From assembly GCA_003427395.1 (NCBI GenBank), contig BFEA01000114.1, positions 318,995 through 373,842 on the forward strand: a stretch of DNA of 54,848 bases, read 5' to 3'. Both the position numbers and the translations under genes were made by a program. This document shows positions 10,435-19,376 of this stretch, one piece after another. The notes beneath the pieces are model-generated. The model searched no databases and was not told the DNA's origin. It worked only from the letters and a program-made list of their open reading frames with translations. Numbering within the stretch: position 1 is the first letter of the stretch; each line of letters starts with the position of its first letter. The DNA is from Chara braunii. Its lineage: Eukaryota; Streptophyta; Charophyceae; Charales; Characeae.

Positions 10435-10540
10435 GTTGGGTCCGCGTTCGGCCCGAACGGCTGAATGCATCCCCAAGGGGTCCCATACGTTCGGGCGTTT
10501 GGGTTCGGGCGTTCGGCCCGTTCCGAACGCCGGTTATCCT
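9773..10540 (+). mobile_element. (TA)n-flanked element E2
   Basis: It starts CTGTGTCACCAGCCCGTACG after a TA run and carries the same terminal hairpin as E1 (9785-9828). It has two internal modules (about 9930-10070 and 10090-10250), a poly-T stretch (10408-10434) and a GTTCGGGCG-rich right end finishing near GCCGGTTATCC. The right TA run is missing, and unit F sequence follows directly. Its 768 bp match E1 without the MITE. It is noncoding; open frames across it are low-complexity. Confidence 0.75.
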
Positions 10541-10735
10541 CCTCTTCTCCCTCTCTGCCTACGGTTTACCGAGCAGTTCTATTTGACGATATATATATAC
10601 AGTGTTGCCGACGTTTGGGACGGGCCGAACGCCCGAACCCGAACGCCCGATATATATATATATTGTCCTCTTCTCTCTCTCTGCCTACGGTTTACCGAGC
10701 AGTTCTATTTGTGATTATATATATATATATATATA
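10541..10735 (+). repeat. Short F copies and a 51-bp element remnant E3 between TA runs
   Basis: Partial F units lie at 10541-10589 and 10665-10713. Between them, from 10600 to 10650, is CAGTGTTGCCGACG..., the terminal 51 bases of an element in the opposite orientation to E1 and E2, bordered by TA runs on both sides. It looks like a collapsed or deleted element copy. Confidence 0.7.
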
Positions 10736-10737
10736 TA

Positions 10738-11488
10738 CAGGGTTGCCGGCGTTCGGGACGGGCCGAACGCCCAAACTCGAACGCCCGAACGTACGGGACC
10801 CCTTCGGAAGGCGTTCGGCCGTTCGGGCCGAACACGGACAAAAAAAAAAAAGAAAAAAAAACGTTTTCAAAAAATTTCGAAAAACACAGGTTATGGAGCA
10901 AAAAAAACTAAACAACATTTGCCTGGTCACTACATCCAAATTCTTTACCACATTTGAATTAAAAATCCAATACAGAAAATAAACACTGATAAAAATAAGA
11001 AAAAATAAAAAGAGAATTAAAATGAATGAGTGTGCCAACACCTTTTCGACACCGCCATCTTTACCGATTTTTAATTATTTTTGGGCATTGACAAATGCTC
11101 TGAAAATTTACAGATATGTAGTTTACATAATCAATAACTCATAAAAAAAATTTCAAAAAATAATAATTTTTTTTAGGCCCCGAAATAAAGTGAAAACAAA
11201 AAGTTAAAAGTACAAAAAAACAAAATAGTGACTGGGCGAGCACGTTTTGACACCCCCATCTTTGACGATTTTTAATGTTTTTTTGGCTTAGCAAAATGGC
11301 TTCAAAATTAAAAGGTGTGTAGGTTACATCATAGAGAACTCACAAAAACAACTTCAGAAAAAAGAAAATATTTTTAGGCCCCAAAAGTGTTTTTGGCGGG
11401 GGCTGAACCGGGAGGTGTTCTGCCCCCGAACGGGACCCCGAACGCCCGAACGTTCGGGGGCCCCCGAACGTTCGGTCAGGTAACCCGG
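10738..11488 (-). mobile_element. (TA)n-flanked element E4, inverted relative to E1 and E2
   Basis: It starts CAGGGTTGCCGGCG after a TA run, which is the reverse complement of the right end of E1. It ends GGTAACCCGG before another TA run. Its interior is A-rich where E1 and E2 are T-rich. Two internal modules recur as complements of those in E1 and E2 (near 11030-11130 and 11230-11345). The length is 751 bp. The outer left end has diverged from the CCCGTACG hairpin to CCCGAACG repeats. It is noncoding. Confidence 0.74.
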
Positions 11489-11715
11489 TATATATATATA
11501 TATTTTAAGTCTTAACTCAAGTTTGGCTATGAATTTGAATATGACTGTCGGGCAAACGTCGCTTGTATTGTTGTTTACATTTTATATATTTTTTCAGATT
11601 TTTATGATATATATTTTTTTTTTTAATATTTGTTTTTATGTTTGTGTTCGGAGGGTTTTTTACGCTCGTTCGCGTTCGGGGGGACATATTTGTGTTTGCC
11701 TCCGAACGCAAACAC
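11489..11715 (+). repeat. Partial E-type sequence after E4
   Basis: Following a TA run, GAATTTGAATATGACTGTC, GGGCAAAC, a TTTTTTCAGATTTTTATG block and a GTTCGG-type stretch match, in order, the right half of E1 (near 9400-9600). No complete terminus is visible, so this is a fragment. Confidence 0.5.
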
Positions 11716-11719
11716 AATT

Positions 11720-12260
11720 CTACGCAGGTATGGATGTATGAATTTCAGGTAAGCCTTCCTTTTTTCAAAGAAGGTCTGATGTATGGTGCACATTAGGGTT
11801 CTTCATTCTTTGACTTGAATTGAACGTATGGTGTCCAACATATATATCTATTTCAAGGTTTGTTCTGGGTGTATGAATTCAAGGGGGAATTTCCATTTCT
11901 CAATGAAAGTTGGATGTATGGTATGCAACCATTCATTCTCTGGAGTTCAATTTGAATGTCAATTTTTTTTTTCGAATAAATATATAGTTATCATATTGAA
12001 TATTGATTCGCTAGTTTTTGTAGGATGTGTGATGTATTATTCATTTTCCCATGTTGCACAAAAGGTATAACATTTAGGCAAAATATGTTATTTCCCAACG
12101 ATGTTGGATGTATAGTTTTTATGCCTGCATGGTTTCTTTTCGGGCAGGTTGGAAGTATGATTATGATGTTTTTCATTTTTCATCAAAATTTGGATGTGTG
12201 GTATGTGACAAATTTCCATTTCTCAGCTAAGTCCGAATGTATGGAATTGGTCAAACTTTT
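11720..12260 (+). repeat. Degenerate direct repeats with a GGATGTATGGT core
   Basis: About ten imperfect copies of a GGATGTATGGT-like core occur at 40-90 base intervals, many followed by A/T-rich sequence with CATTTCT. A similar block at about 8300-8350 (GAATGTATGGTGTTTGAC) resembles 11820-11850 (GAACGTATGGTGTCCAAC). The E cluster may therefore sit inside one older repeat. No coding function is evident. Confidence 0.5.
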
Positions 12261-12599
12261 ATTGAGGAAATTGTTGCTACGAGTGACACAAACTTCTAAA
12301 AGTAGCTACAAATCATTTTTTTATTAAAAACTATCCTTAATTTTGATAAATAAAAAGTCTGACGCAGCTATAAATAATTATTGTTAATTTGAATGTTTAA
12401 TGTTTATTGGGAAACTAATATCGTTGTAACTCGTCCTAACACAAAGTTGCTTAATCAGTTTGCGACTTTATTGATATTTTTGCATATGGGAACTCGTTAG
12501 AGGCTGTATCCGGTAATTCGAACAGGACTATTATATTCATAAGAATTGTTCACCCCTCCAATGATATTTATATCCGGTGGGGTGGGGAGGGGGCAATAT

Positions 12600-13889
12600 T
12601 GATAAGTTCGAAGTTTTATTAATTATCTCCTTAAGTATTTGTTTATTGTTGGCGGGTTGTAACGACGGGGACGTCGTTTAATAGGATCCGCGAAAGTTGT
12701 TTGAGTGGAAACCCTTATAAGCGTATCTGCTCAGGATCTTTAATATCGGACACAGTTCGACCATTTATTGAAAATTCATTGAACAAAATGAATTGATGAG
12801 ATCGGGATCCCTTCCTAAAGTTATTCAAACTAGACCGACGACTGAAAAATAGGTTGTTTTTTTTAAGTTTGCTTTGGACATCTTTCGACATCCAGAAATG
12901 ATAGGTATGACTGATGTGGCGACCACCGACGTAGTCGCCATACTCACATTTGATTGAAAAATTTTCAGCATGTCATAAGTTGCTTAAATAGGCTATGTAG
13001 AATAAATGTAACCTCGACGTTTAGTGATCACGTCGACGATTTTTTTGAAAATTGGGTGCAGAGGCACAAGGATCACGGCAAATGCTTTGTATGGTATGTC
13101 AAGTGTGCGGCGTTTTTGTTTTTGCGTCATAGCAGAGACATGACATATGAATGACAGATCGTCGTACCGACCGATAGTACGGGGGCGTGAGGCTGCAGAG
13201 GTGGCGATTTCTAAGCCTATCCTATTTTAAATACTAACCCGTGACTTAGTAATCGTGCCATTCAGGGCCTAAATGAGAAAAACAAAGGTGGGCGTGTTGA
13301 GCATGTGGCCGCAACGCGGAAGGAATAGGTCAACTCTGTGAAATACTTGTAGTTATCGAAGCTGATCTATTTCAATGTAGTTAAAGTATCATGATAACTC
13401 TCTTTCGAATCGTGGCAAACGGACAAGGATTTCTTATGGGTTTCACACTTGGTTGAGACCGTCTTAGTCAACCGACGTCCGCTTTGTACTTAGGAGATCA
13501 ACGCCCTAGGGATGAACGACGTTCGGGGTCAAACGGCGTTTTAACCATGTGTGCCTCTACTGCAACAAAACAATCAAACACCCTCGATTGACCTACCTCT
13601 GAAATTGAATCTAAAAGCTTTCGTACGTGGGCTAGTAGCTTGGTAGGAATACGCCCCTAAGGGTGGTGACAACGCCTTAGGGAAGGGAAGTTAGGCCTCG
13701 AGGGAACCTGTCCTGTCGCAGAGGGATGGCACGCCCGGCTAGAGCAGCAAGGTGACAGTGCGACCATATCTGCCTTGTCGGCTCACGGGATGACTTGCGC
13801 GTTGAACTCTGGTATTCTTTTACTCCTATGTGATGGGTCAGAAGGGCTCTCGCCTTCGGTTAAAAGACGGAAGCCAATGTGCTCGACAA
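12600..13889 (+). mobile_element. 3' LTR-like copy of element B
   Basis: From about 12702 this matches 4661-6684 block by block and ends with the same GTGCTCGACA. A purine-rich tract at 12577-12595 (GGTGGGGTGGGGAGGGGG) lies just before the TG at 12600, as expected for a polypurine tract and LTR start. The exact start is inferred. It lacks about 735 bases present in the 5' copy. No target duplication can be tested because the left copy is truncated. Confidence 0.6.
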
Positions 13890-14357
13890 CACCGCTCCAT
13901 GAAACTGAGGATGAAGCCGCCATGCCATGATCAGGGGTACCCCAAACGATGATCGAGTGCATGCCCACCACCATAGCCTGCCAGGCATCCCATCCCTCCT
14001 TCTCCACCTCTCTCTCTCTCTCTCTCTCTCGTGCGCGAGCGCCGCATGGTAGCAGCTATAAATAGGAGTGTTCACTTGTCTTCGCCTGCTTCCCACCGGT
14101 ATCGGTCGTTGGTGGCCTTTCTGCTGCGTGACTTTTCTGTCGGTCCGGTATGTTCTGGGCTTTCTTGGTACACTGCTACAAAATTGGACTACGTGATTGG
14201 ACTTCTCTTGTCGAGTACCGAAATGAACTTTCATCAACTTGACAGTTTGGTACCGGCCCGACTTACCTCAGACGCTTCGACACTAAGACCTACCAGACCC
14301 TACAGACCCTCTAGCCTGGGACATGGCCTATTGGCAAACAGTGGGACTGGGACCATC
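13890..14357. other. Flanking DNA into which element C inserted
   Basis: This stretch contains a (TC)n run (14008-14030) and the TATA-box-like TATAAATA at 14057-14064. The downstream sequence resumes after 22731 with GGGACTCCGGGACC. No gene is recognisable. The TATA-like motif might belong to another repeat's promoter. Confidence 0.45.
14057..14064 (+). promoter_or_regulatory. TATA-box-like motif
   Basis: GCTATAAATAGGAG fits the plant TATA consensus well and follows a (TC)n run, a combination often seen in plant core promoters. No downstream coding sequence is identified because element C interrupts the region 300 bases later. Confidence 0.35.
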
Positions 14358-14621
14358 TGAAATGTTTTTCACCTTTCTGCAGTGATAGATGCGGGCCCTA
14401 GAGTTCGATCCCCAGACCTCACTTTGCCCATGTACAGTATCGAGTTGACCCCCGAGTGTTTGAACCCGTGATCTGTGTTTTGGTAGTTGTTTGTCGTCTA
14501 CCGTAGGTCTGTGTAGTGGTAGGGGTTTGATCTGTAGGTCTGTCGATCAGGAGTCACAGCTTTGTAGAGGTCGTGGTTGTAGATGCTCTGAAAGGTCAAG
14601 GTCGTAGCTGCTACAGTACCT

Positions 14622-14668
14622 GAAAGGCCAAGTCCACAGACTTCCGGAAGGTCCGGAAGTGGCCTTTC
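14622..14668 (+). repeat. Conserved double hairpin in the LTR U3 region
   Basis: The outer arms GAAAGGCCA (14622-14630) and TGGCCTTTC (14660-14668) share one base with an inner perfect hairpin, ACTTCCGGA AGG TCCGGAAGT (14640-14660). The solo LTR keeps both stems perfectly (48718-48764). The 3' LTR copy has mutated bases in both. Confidence 0.8.
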
Positions 14669-14876
14669 GAAGTGTCTCACATTTAGTCAGAGGCAAGTGG
14701 GCAAGGGGTGAGCCCAACTGCATTACGTCGGCAGTGCGACTGCATCGAGTTGGCAGTGCAAACCCATGCAGTCAGCGGTACTGGTCCAAGTCAGTCAGAG
14801 TCCAGTCAAGCAAGTACCGTGTAGGAATGTGTACACCAAGGGTCTGGGAAAGGGGCAGACTGACGAGTTACAGAAG

Positions 14877-14883
14877 TATAAAT
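14877..14883 (+). promoter_or_regulatory. Element C LTR TATA box
   Basis: TATAAAT in AGTATAAATCAAGAGG is preserved at the same place in the 3' LTR (22177-22183) and in the solo LTR (48933-48939), as expected of the retrotransposon promoter. The boundary of U3 and R should lie about 30 bases downstream, near the CATTCATTC motif. Confidence 0.7.
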
Positions 14884-15309
14884 CAAGAGGCAGCGCCCAG
14901 CCATTCATTCATTCGCTGTGTAAGTCATTCGGAAGTGTTGCTACAACGACTTGTGCTAAGGTGGTCTGCAGGTTGTCCGAAGACGAAGTGGGCTGAAGGG
15001 AGATCGTAGCCATAGTCAGTAGTGGTAGTGCGGCCATAGCCGTTGTAGGAGGAAGTGAGATTAAGTGTGTGTGTGTGGTGGTATTCAGGGTGATCCGGAG
15101 TGAGCGTGTGTGAACAGTGGGGTTGGAAACAGTGACGAAGGTTGGGATGTTCAGGCGCCGATGCGCCATAGCCTGTTGCAGAGAATTTGCATCTGAACTG
15201 TGTTCTTGACTTCCATATCTCTAAGCTTTGAGTGGGCGCCCTGCGCCAGTGTGAATCTCCATCTGTTTGCATGTATGTGAAGTGGAAGTGAAAGCGAGTC
15301 TGATTGCAT

Positions 15310-15321
15310 TGGTATTNGAGC
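15310..15321 (+). promoter_or_regulatory. Element C primer-binding site (initiator tRNA-Met)
   Basis: One base after the LTR end, TGGTATTNGAGC matches TGGTATCAGAGC, the complement of the 3' end of the plant initiator tRNA-Met, with one change and one undetermined base. This is where minus-strand cDNA synthesis is primed. Its place supports the 15308 LTR end. Confidence 0.85.
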
Positions 15322-15477
15322 TGGTTCCCGTTACCCCACGCGCCATAGTCATTGCTAGCGGGGAAGGAGTCCTGCCCCAGTCAGGCGCCATAGCCGAGGT
15401 GCACATCGGAGAAGAGGAGTCCACCATAGTTGTGCTGCGGAAGGAGGTGCCACGTACCTGCACAGAAAACGACGAAG

Positions 15478-15483
<6 letters not shown>

Positions 15484-15509
<26 letters not shown>
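15484..15509 (+). repeat. (AG)n microsatellite in the leader
   Basis: About 13 AGAG dinucleotides lie at 15484-15509 in the leader of element C. They break any leader reading frame into a low-complexity string. Confidence 0.85.
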
Positions 15510-15577
15510 CAAGATTGTTGTGCGGACCAAGGAGAAAGTGGCCATAGCCGCGGAGCTCGGACACAGGGTTATCGAGA

Positions 15578-15753
15578 NNNNNNNNNNNNNNNNNNNNNNN
15601 NNNNNNNNNNNNNNNNNNNNNNNNNNNNNNNNNNNNNNNNNNNNNNNNNNNNNNNNNNNNNNNNNNNNNNNNNNNNNNNNNNNNNNNNNNNNNNNNNNNN
15701 NNNNNNNNNNNNNNNNNNNNNNNNNNNNNNNNNNNNNNNNNNNNNNNNNNNNN
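15578..15753. other. Assembly gap (176 N)
   Basis: The bases are unknown. The gap lies in the leader of element C, so the leader length and motif counts are minimal. Confidence 0.99.
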
Positions 15754-15948
15754 AAGCCATAGCTGAGGAAGGAGGAGACGAAAAAAAAAAAAAAAAAAGA
15801 CATAGCCGGGGGTGTAGAGAGAAAGAAAGTGAGGAAGAAGAAAGGTGGGGGGAAGAGAAGCAAGGGTTGGTGAGGAAGAAGAAAGGTGGGGGAAAGAGAA
15901 GCAAGGGTTGGTGAGGAAGAAAGTGGCGGCAGCCATAGCCGAAGCAAG

Positions 15949-16105
15949 GGTTGACTAAGGTGTTGACCGAAGGGTTGACCAACGTTGACCAAGACTTTGA
16001 CTAGAGAGTTAACCGGCGAGTTGTCTGGAGTTGACCAGGGTGTTGACCAAGCGTTGACCAAGGCATTGACCGGTGCTGTTGACCACGAAGTTGACCAAGC
16101 TGGAG
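15949..16105 (+). repeat. Array of TTGACC repeats in the element C leader
   Basis: About eleven TTGAC or TTGACC motifs are packed in about 155 bases, often as GTTGACCAAG. The motif equals the core of the W-box (TTGACC/T) bound by plant WRKY factors. Read as protein the array gives LTK and VDQ repeats (15985-16125), so either a DNA/RNA site array or a low-complexity peptide is possible. Confidence 0.7.
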
Positions 16106-16280
16106 TTGGTATATTCTCGCCAAGCCTTCAGCCTATTCCCTCGCCCTATAGATGTGCACTCACCCCATCGTACTTGCTAAGTCTGTTTCTCTTCTTTTTG
16201 CATTGAGTCTCTTCTGTCCAGGTGATAGGAACTTTGTGTATGTGGTCGTAGAGCTTTGTTGACCAAACCCACATGGGTTG

Positions 16281-16467
16281 AGTAGGGCTAAAGACTGTGT
16301 TTGACGACTCAACTGACCCGTAGGACATGAACCCTCCCAAGGACCGGTACATACCGGCGGGCTGCTCCGTGTGGCACAGTAGGCCCTATGTCTGACGACT
16401 CGACTGACCCGTAGGACATGAACCCTCCCAAGGACCGGTACATACTGGTGGGCTGCTCCGTGTGGCA
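16281..16467 (+). repeat. Tandem duplication of about 91 bp before gag
   Basis: The block GACGACTC(A/G)ACTGACCCG...GTGTGGCAC is present twice, at 16281-16376 and 16377-16467, with few changes. It lies in the leader just before gag. Confidence 0.85.
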
Positions 16468-16550
16468 CTGCACAACAAGCTGTCTAAGTCTTGAGAGGAC
16501 TTGCTGATCGTGTCGTGCTGTTTGCGACGTTAAATAATTCCTGAGGAGTT

Positions 16551-17760
16551 ATGGGGGATCTCCTTAAATGCCTCCTGATCAGTAGTAAGTCTTGTAGTGT
16601 CCGCCATGTTGTATGTACCCCAGAAGAGAAGGAAGCAGTTATTAGGGAGTGGGAGGCAGAAAAGGATCCCTTAAAATGCCAGACAATCGAGGAGGAGCAG
16701 AGGCTAGAGTGGAAATTACGTCTTATTAGGGAGAGGAAAAAAAGGATGGACGAGGCGAGCCAAATAGCGAAGGAGTTGGAGGTGATTAAAGAGCAAAGAG
16801 CGCAGATTCAGGCACAAGCCGATATACAGGGGAAATTAGATATTATCTCTAGAATTATTGAGCTCCTGGCTAAGGCCTGGGATGAGCAGTATCAGTTTTC
16901 GAGAGCGCAGGATATGACCCTACACTCCATTCGCTTAGGCTTCAGGGATTTCGCACGCGAGATGGTGCGGCACGTGGGCGCAAAAATGCAGGCAAGGATA
17001 GAAGGCACTGAGAAGTTGCACAGGTGCCATTGAGGGCGCAAAGCTGGCCTTGCCGAAGGAGGAAGAGCCACGCCTCCGTAGAGAGCCCGTTAAGATAAAG
17101 TTATTGACTCCTACGGTGGGAAGAAAGAAGAAAATTTTGATAATTGGGAGGCCAACGTAAATACATACATTTATTTACAGCATATCGTACCAGAGGAACA
17201 AGTCCTCATGGCCTTCTAGGCCGTTAAGGATGAGGCCGCCAGCTTCGCTAGATTGCTTGCCCGCGCCGCACAGTGCGAGAACAATATGGTTACCTATTCC
17301 AAGGTCACCCCTCTCCCTGAGTTCTTTCGGCTCCTTAAGGAGTGATTCGCAGATGTCACGTTAGGGCCTCTAACAAACTGCAGACTATCCACTCATGCCA
17401 GTGGAGGAGTGCCAGAGCATTCAAAGGTGTAATGGACGAGCTTGTAGCCGTCCCAGACCACGGGGTCACTGAGCCCCAGTCGGTCAATCTCTTTTATCGT
17501 GCCATGCCAGAGCCCCTACAGGTGCACTTCTTTGAGAAGAGTTGGCAGCACACCATGACATACGATGAGTTGAGTAGAGAGGTGGTGTTGTTCGAGGCAC
17601 AATCCATGCCAGTTTCCACTTTTTGGCACAAGGACCTCATGACATACGATGAGTTGAGTGGAGACGTGGTGTTGTTCGAGGCACAATCCATGCCAGTTTC
17701 CACTTTTTGGCACAAGGACCTAGATAAGCGTAAAAAGTGGAAAGGCCGTACCATTTGAGG
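16551..17760 (+). pseudogene. Element C: gag (broken)
   Basis: The first 160 codons (16551-17033) are open and rich in charged heptad-like helix, for example ERKKRMDEASQIAKELEVI and GKLDIISRIIELLAKAW. The next 300 bases hold stops and frame changes. The last part (17342-17758) resembles a Gypsy gag capsid end, with LFYRAMPEPLQVHFFE. Two identical-looking 28-codon copies, TYDELSREVVLFEAQSMPVS and TYDELSGDVVLFEAQSMPVS, lie at 17555-17638 and 17639-17722. Gag forms the particle and binds the RNA. The glycine- and arginine-rich end and the remains of a zinc knuckle are in the next frame. Confidence 0.7.
17555..17722 (+). repeat. 84-bp tandem duplication inside gag
   Basis: The 84-base unit starting ATGACATACGATGAGTTGAG is repeated exactly once more with two or three base changes and stays in frame (28 codons each). 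Confidence 0.9.
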
Positions 17761-17878
17761 ACAGGTAAAAGGAAAGGATCATCTGATCCTAGCGTTAGAT
17801 GAAGGTGGTACATATGATGTCCCGTATAGCCAGATAGAGTGGGGCCTAGATGAGGAGGACAGTAGTGGGGGTTAGGGG

Positions 17879-18775
17879 ATGACCTATGCTGCTGTCGCGG
17901 CTGGAGGGAGGCCGCAAGGAAGAGGAGGGGGCCAGGACCAAGGGGGTGGGGCCTCAGGTGGCCGAGGACAGGGAGCTCAGGGGGTTGGCGGTAGAGGAAA
18001 CCGCCAAGAGGGAGGTAGGGGTCAAGGTACCCCGCCAAATCGCCCACGATCCTATAGGTCACCTCGACGTCGAGGTGGATGGCATCCAAGCTTGCCGCAA
18101 GGCAGGCCATGGGAAGATTTGGGCTTAGAGCAGTCACTGTGGCAAAGGTGGATTGATCAGGATCAGTGTATCGATTGCGGTGATCCTGGTAACAAAGGAC
18201 AACTAGTTTTAGTAGATGTAGAGATTTTTAGAGGTAGAGTAGGGGCCCTTATAGACAGTGGGGCCACCCGCAACTATATTAGTAGGAAAGCGTTGCAGAA
18301 GTTAAAGCTAAACCTGAAAGTTCAAAAACTAGAAGACCCTATAGTTAGTATCCTCGCAGACAATCGCACTATGCGAGTCGAGGGAGTCCAGGCGTACTTT
18401 CGCCTAGAGAAAGATGGGAAGGTGGAGAAAGTTCTCCATTCTCAGACTCTCCTCGTAGAAGATAGCCTTCCCTTCGATATAGTCCTAGGAATGGATTGGG
18501 GAGAGGCAGCAGGGGGCATACTCCATTTGAGAGAGCATGAGTGTAGGCAACCTAGTCCTATAGGTGAAATTAAGATTGCTCGCCTATTTCATGTATCCGG
18601 AGTAGACAACACCCTGGCACATTGCTGCCTCAGTGTTCCCGCGTTCGCGCGATTAGTAAAGGAGCAGTTAGAAGAGCAGGTTTTTGTAGCCTACGTGAGG
18701 CCAGTCACTGAGCCTAAGGAGGAGACACCCATAGACCCTGCTATTGCCAAGCTGCTGGAAGAATGCCGACCTTAA
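17879..18775 (+). CDS. Element C: nucleocapsid end and aspartic protease
   Basis: The 298-codon frame begins with a glycine/arginine-rich RNA-binding stretch (about residues 8-80) and the remains of a zinc knuckle, CIDCG, whose second half is missing. Protease follows: [13 protein letters not shown] (about residues 125-137) holds the catalytic DSGA, and DIVLGMDWG (about 203-212) is the second conserved block. The protease cleaves the Gag-Pol chain. The frame runs out at 18775 a few codons into the linker to RT, which continues in another frame (18744 on), so a base was lost or gained there. Element A has the same blocks. Confidence 0.82.
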   Translation: MTYAAVAAGGRPQGRGGGQDQGGGASGGRGQGAQGVGGRGNRQEGGRGQGTPPNRPRSYRSPRRRGGWHPSLPQGRPWEDLGLEQSLWQRWIDQDQCIDCGDPGNKGQLVLVDVEIFRGRVGALIDSGATRNYISRKALQKLKLNLKVQKLEDPIVSILADNRTMRVEGVQAYFRLEKDGKVEKVLHSQTLLVEDSLPFDIVLGMDWGEAAGGILHLREHECRQPSPIGEIKIARLFHVSGVDNTLAHCCLSVPAFARLVKEQLEEQVFVAYVRPVTEPKEETPIDPAIAKLLEECRP

Positions 18776-19376
18776 GCCGCCTACAGTAGTAGTGCCGCGG
18801 CCGATCCAGCATCGCATAGAGATAGAGCCTGGCAATAGAACTCTGAAGGGTGCGATTTACAGAATGTCCCCCAAGGAGTTAGAGGAGCTACGTAAGCAGT
18901 TAGACGAGCTCCTTGAGAAGGGTTGGATTAAGCCCAGTTCCTCCCCATTTGGAGCACCTGTTCTCTTTGTCCCCAAGAAAGAGGGAAAGCTTAGAATGTG
19001 TATAGATTATAGGGGTCTTAATGCTATCACAGTGAAGAATGCAGAACCACTGCCCCGTATAGACGATTTGCTAGACCGGGTGCAGGGCTGCAAGTATTTT
19101 TCAAAGATAGATTTGAAGTCCGACTTTTATCAGATAGAGATTCATCCTGATGACCAGTACAAGACAGCATTCCGGACTAGATATGGGCACTACGAGTTTA
19201 TAGTTATGCCCTTTGGACTAACCAATGCGCCAACTACTTTCCAGCACTGCATGAACGACTTGTTTAGGCCGTGGTTAGATAAATTTGTTGTAGTATATCT
19301 AGATGATATTCTAATGTTCAGTAAGACCCTTCAGGAGCATGAGGGCAAATCTGAGGCAGGTCTTGGAGAAACTTAG
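18744..19376 (+). CDS. Element C: reverse transcriptase
   Basis: The 210-codon frame carries the Gypsy RT signature: [11 protein letters not shown] at the N-terminal side, [33 protein letters not shown] with the first catalytic Asp, [12 protein letters not shown], and YLDDILMFS with the Asp-Asp pair. All catalytic residues are intact. The frame ends early at 19376; the thumb continues from 19339 in another frame, so one indel separates the fingers/palm from the thumb. RT copies element RNA primed by tRNA at the site at 15310. The palm region is among the best preserved sequences in the window. Confidence 0.92.
   Translation: MPSCWKNADLKPPTVVVPRPIQHRIEIEPGNRTLKGAIYRMSPKELEELRKQLDELLEKGWIKPSSSPFGAPVLFVPKKEGKLRMCIDYRGLNAITVKNAEPLPRIDDLLDRVQGCKYFSKIDLKSDFYQIEIHPDDQYKTAFRTRYGHYEFIVMPFGLTNAPTTFQHCMNDLFRPWLDKFVVVYLDDILMFSKTLQEHEGKSEAGLGET

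Larger units (their letters stand above)
14358..15308 (+). repeat. Element C 5' LTR
   Basis: It starts TGAAATG and ends GATTGCA, so it is bounded by TG and CA. The TATA box TATAAAT at 14877-14883 is conserved in all three LTR copies of this family, placing the transcription start near 14910. An imperfect hairpin with two perfect 9-bp stems is at 14622-14668. The empty target of the U2 insertion is visible here as CTGTTGCAGAGAATTTGC near 15171. LTR copies differ at several scattered positions, so the insertion is not recent. Confidence 0.92.
15005..15945 (+). repeat. Array of GCCATAGCC-type motifs in the LTR end and leader
   Basis: At least nine near-copies of GCCATAGCC (variants GCCATAGTC, GCCATAGCT, ACATAGCCG) occur between 15005 and 15945, on both sides of the assembly gap. 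Several fall in the leader between the primer-binding site and gag, where packaging signals usually lie. Function is unknown. Confidence 0.65.

Noticed and set aside
10465-10911. Frames of up to 148 codons in the E cluster
   Set aside because: They cross TA runs, poly-T and inverted GTTCGGG repeats and read low-complexity peptides such as YIYIYIY. They are repeat shadows.
8573-11488. CRISPR array or satellite
   Set aside because: Repeats are long, diverged and not evenly spaced with unique spacers, and they carry TA-flanked inverted ends, which indicates mobile elements.
14877-14883. Element C LTR TATA box as a host promoter
   Set aside because: Conserved in three LTR copies, so it is the retrotransposon promoter; no downstream host gene is seen.
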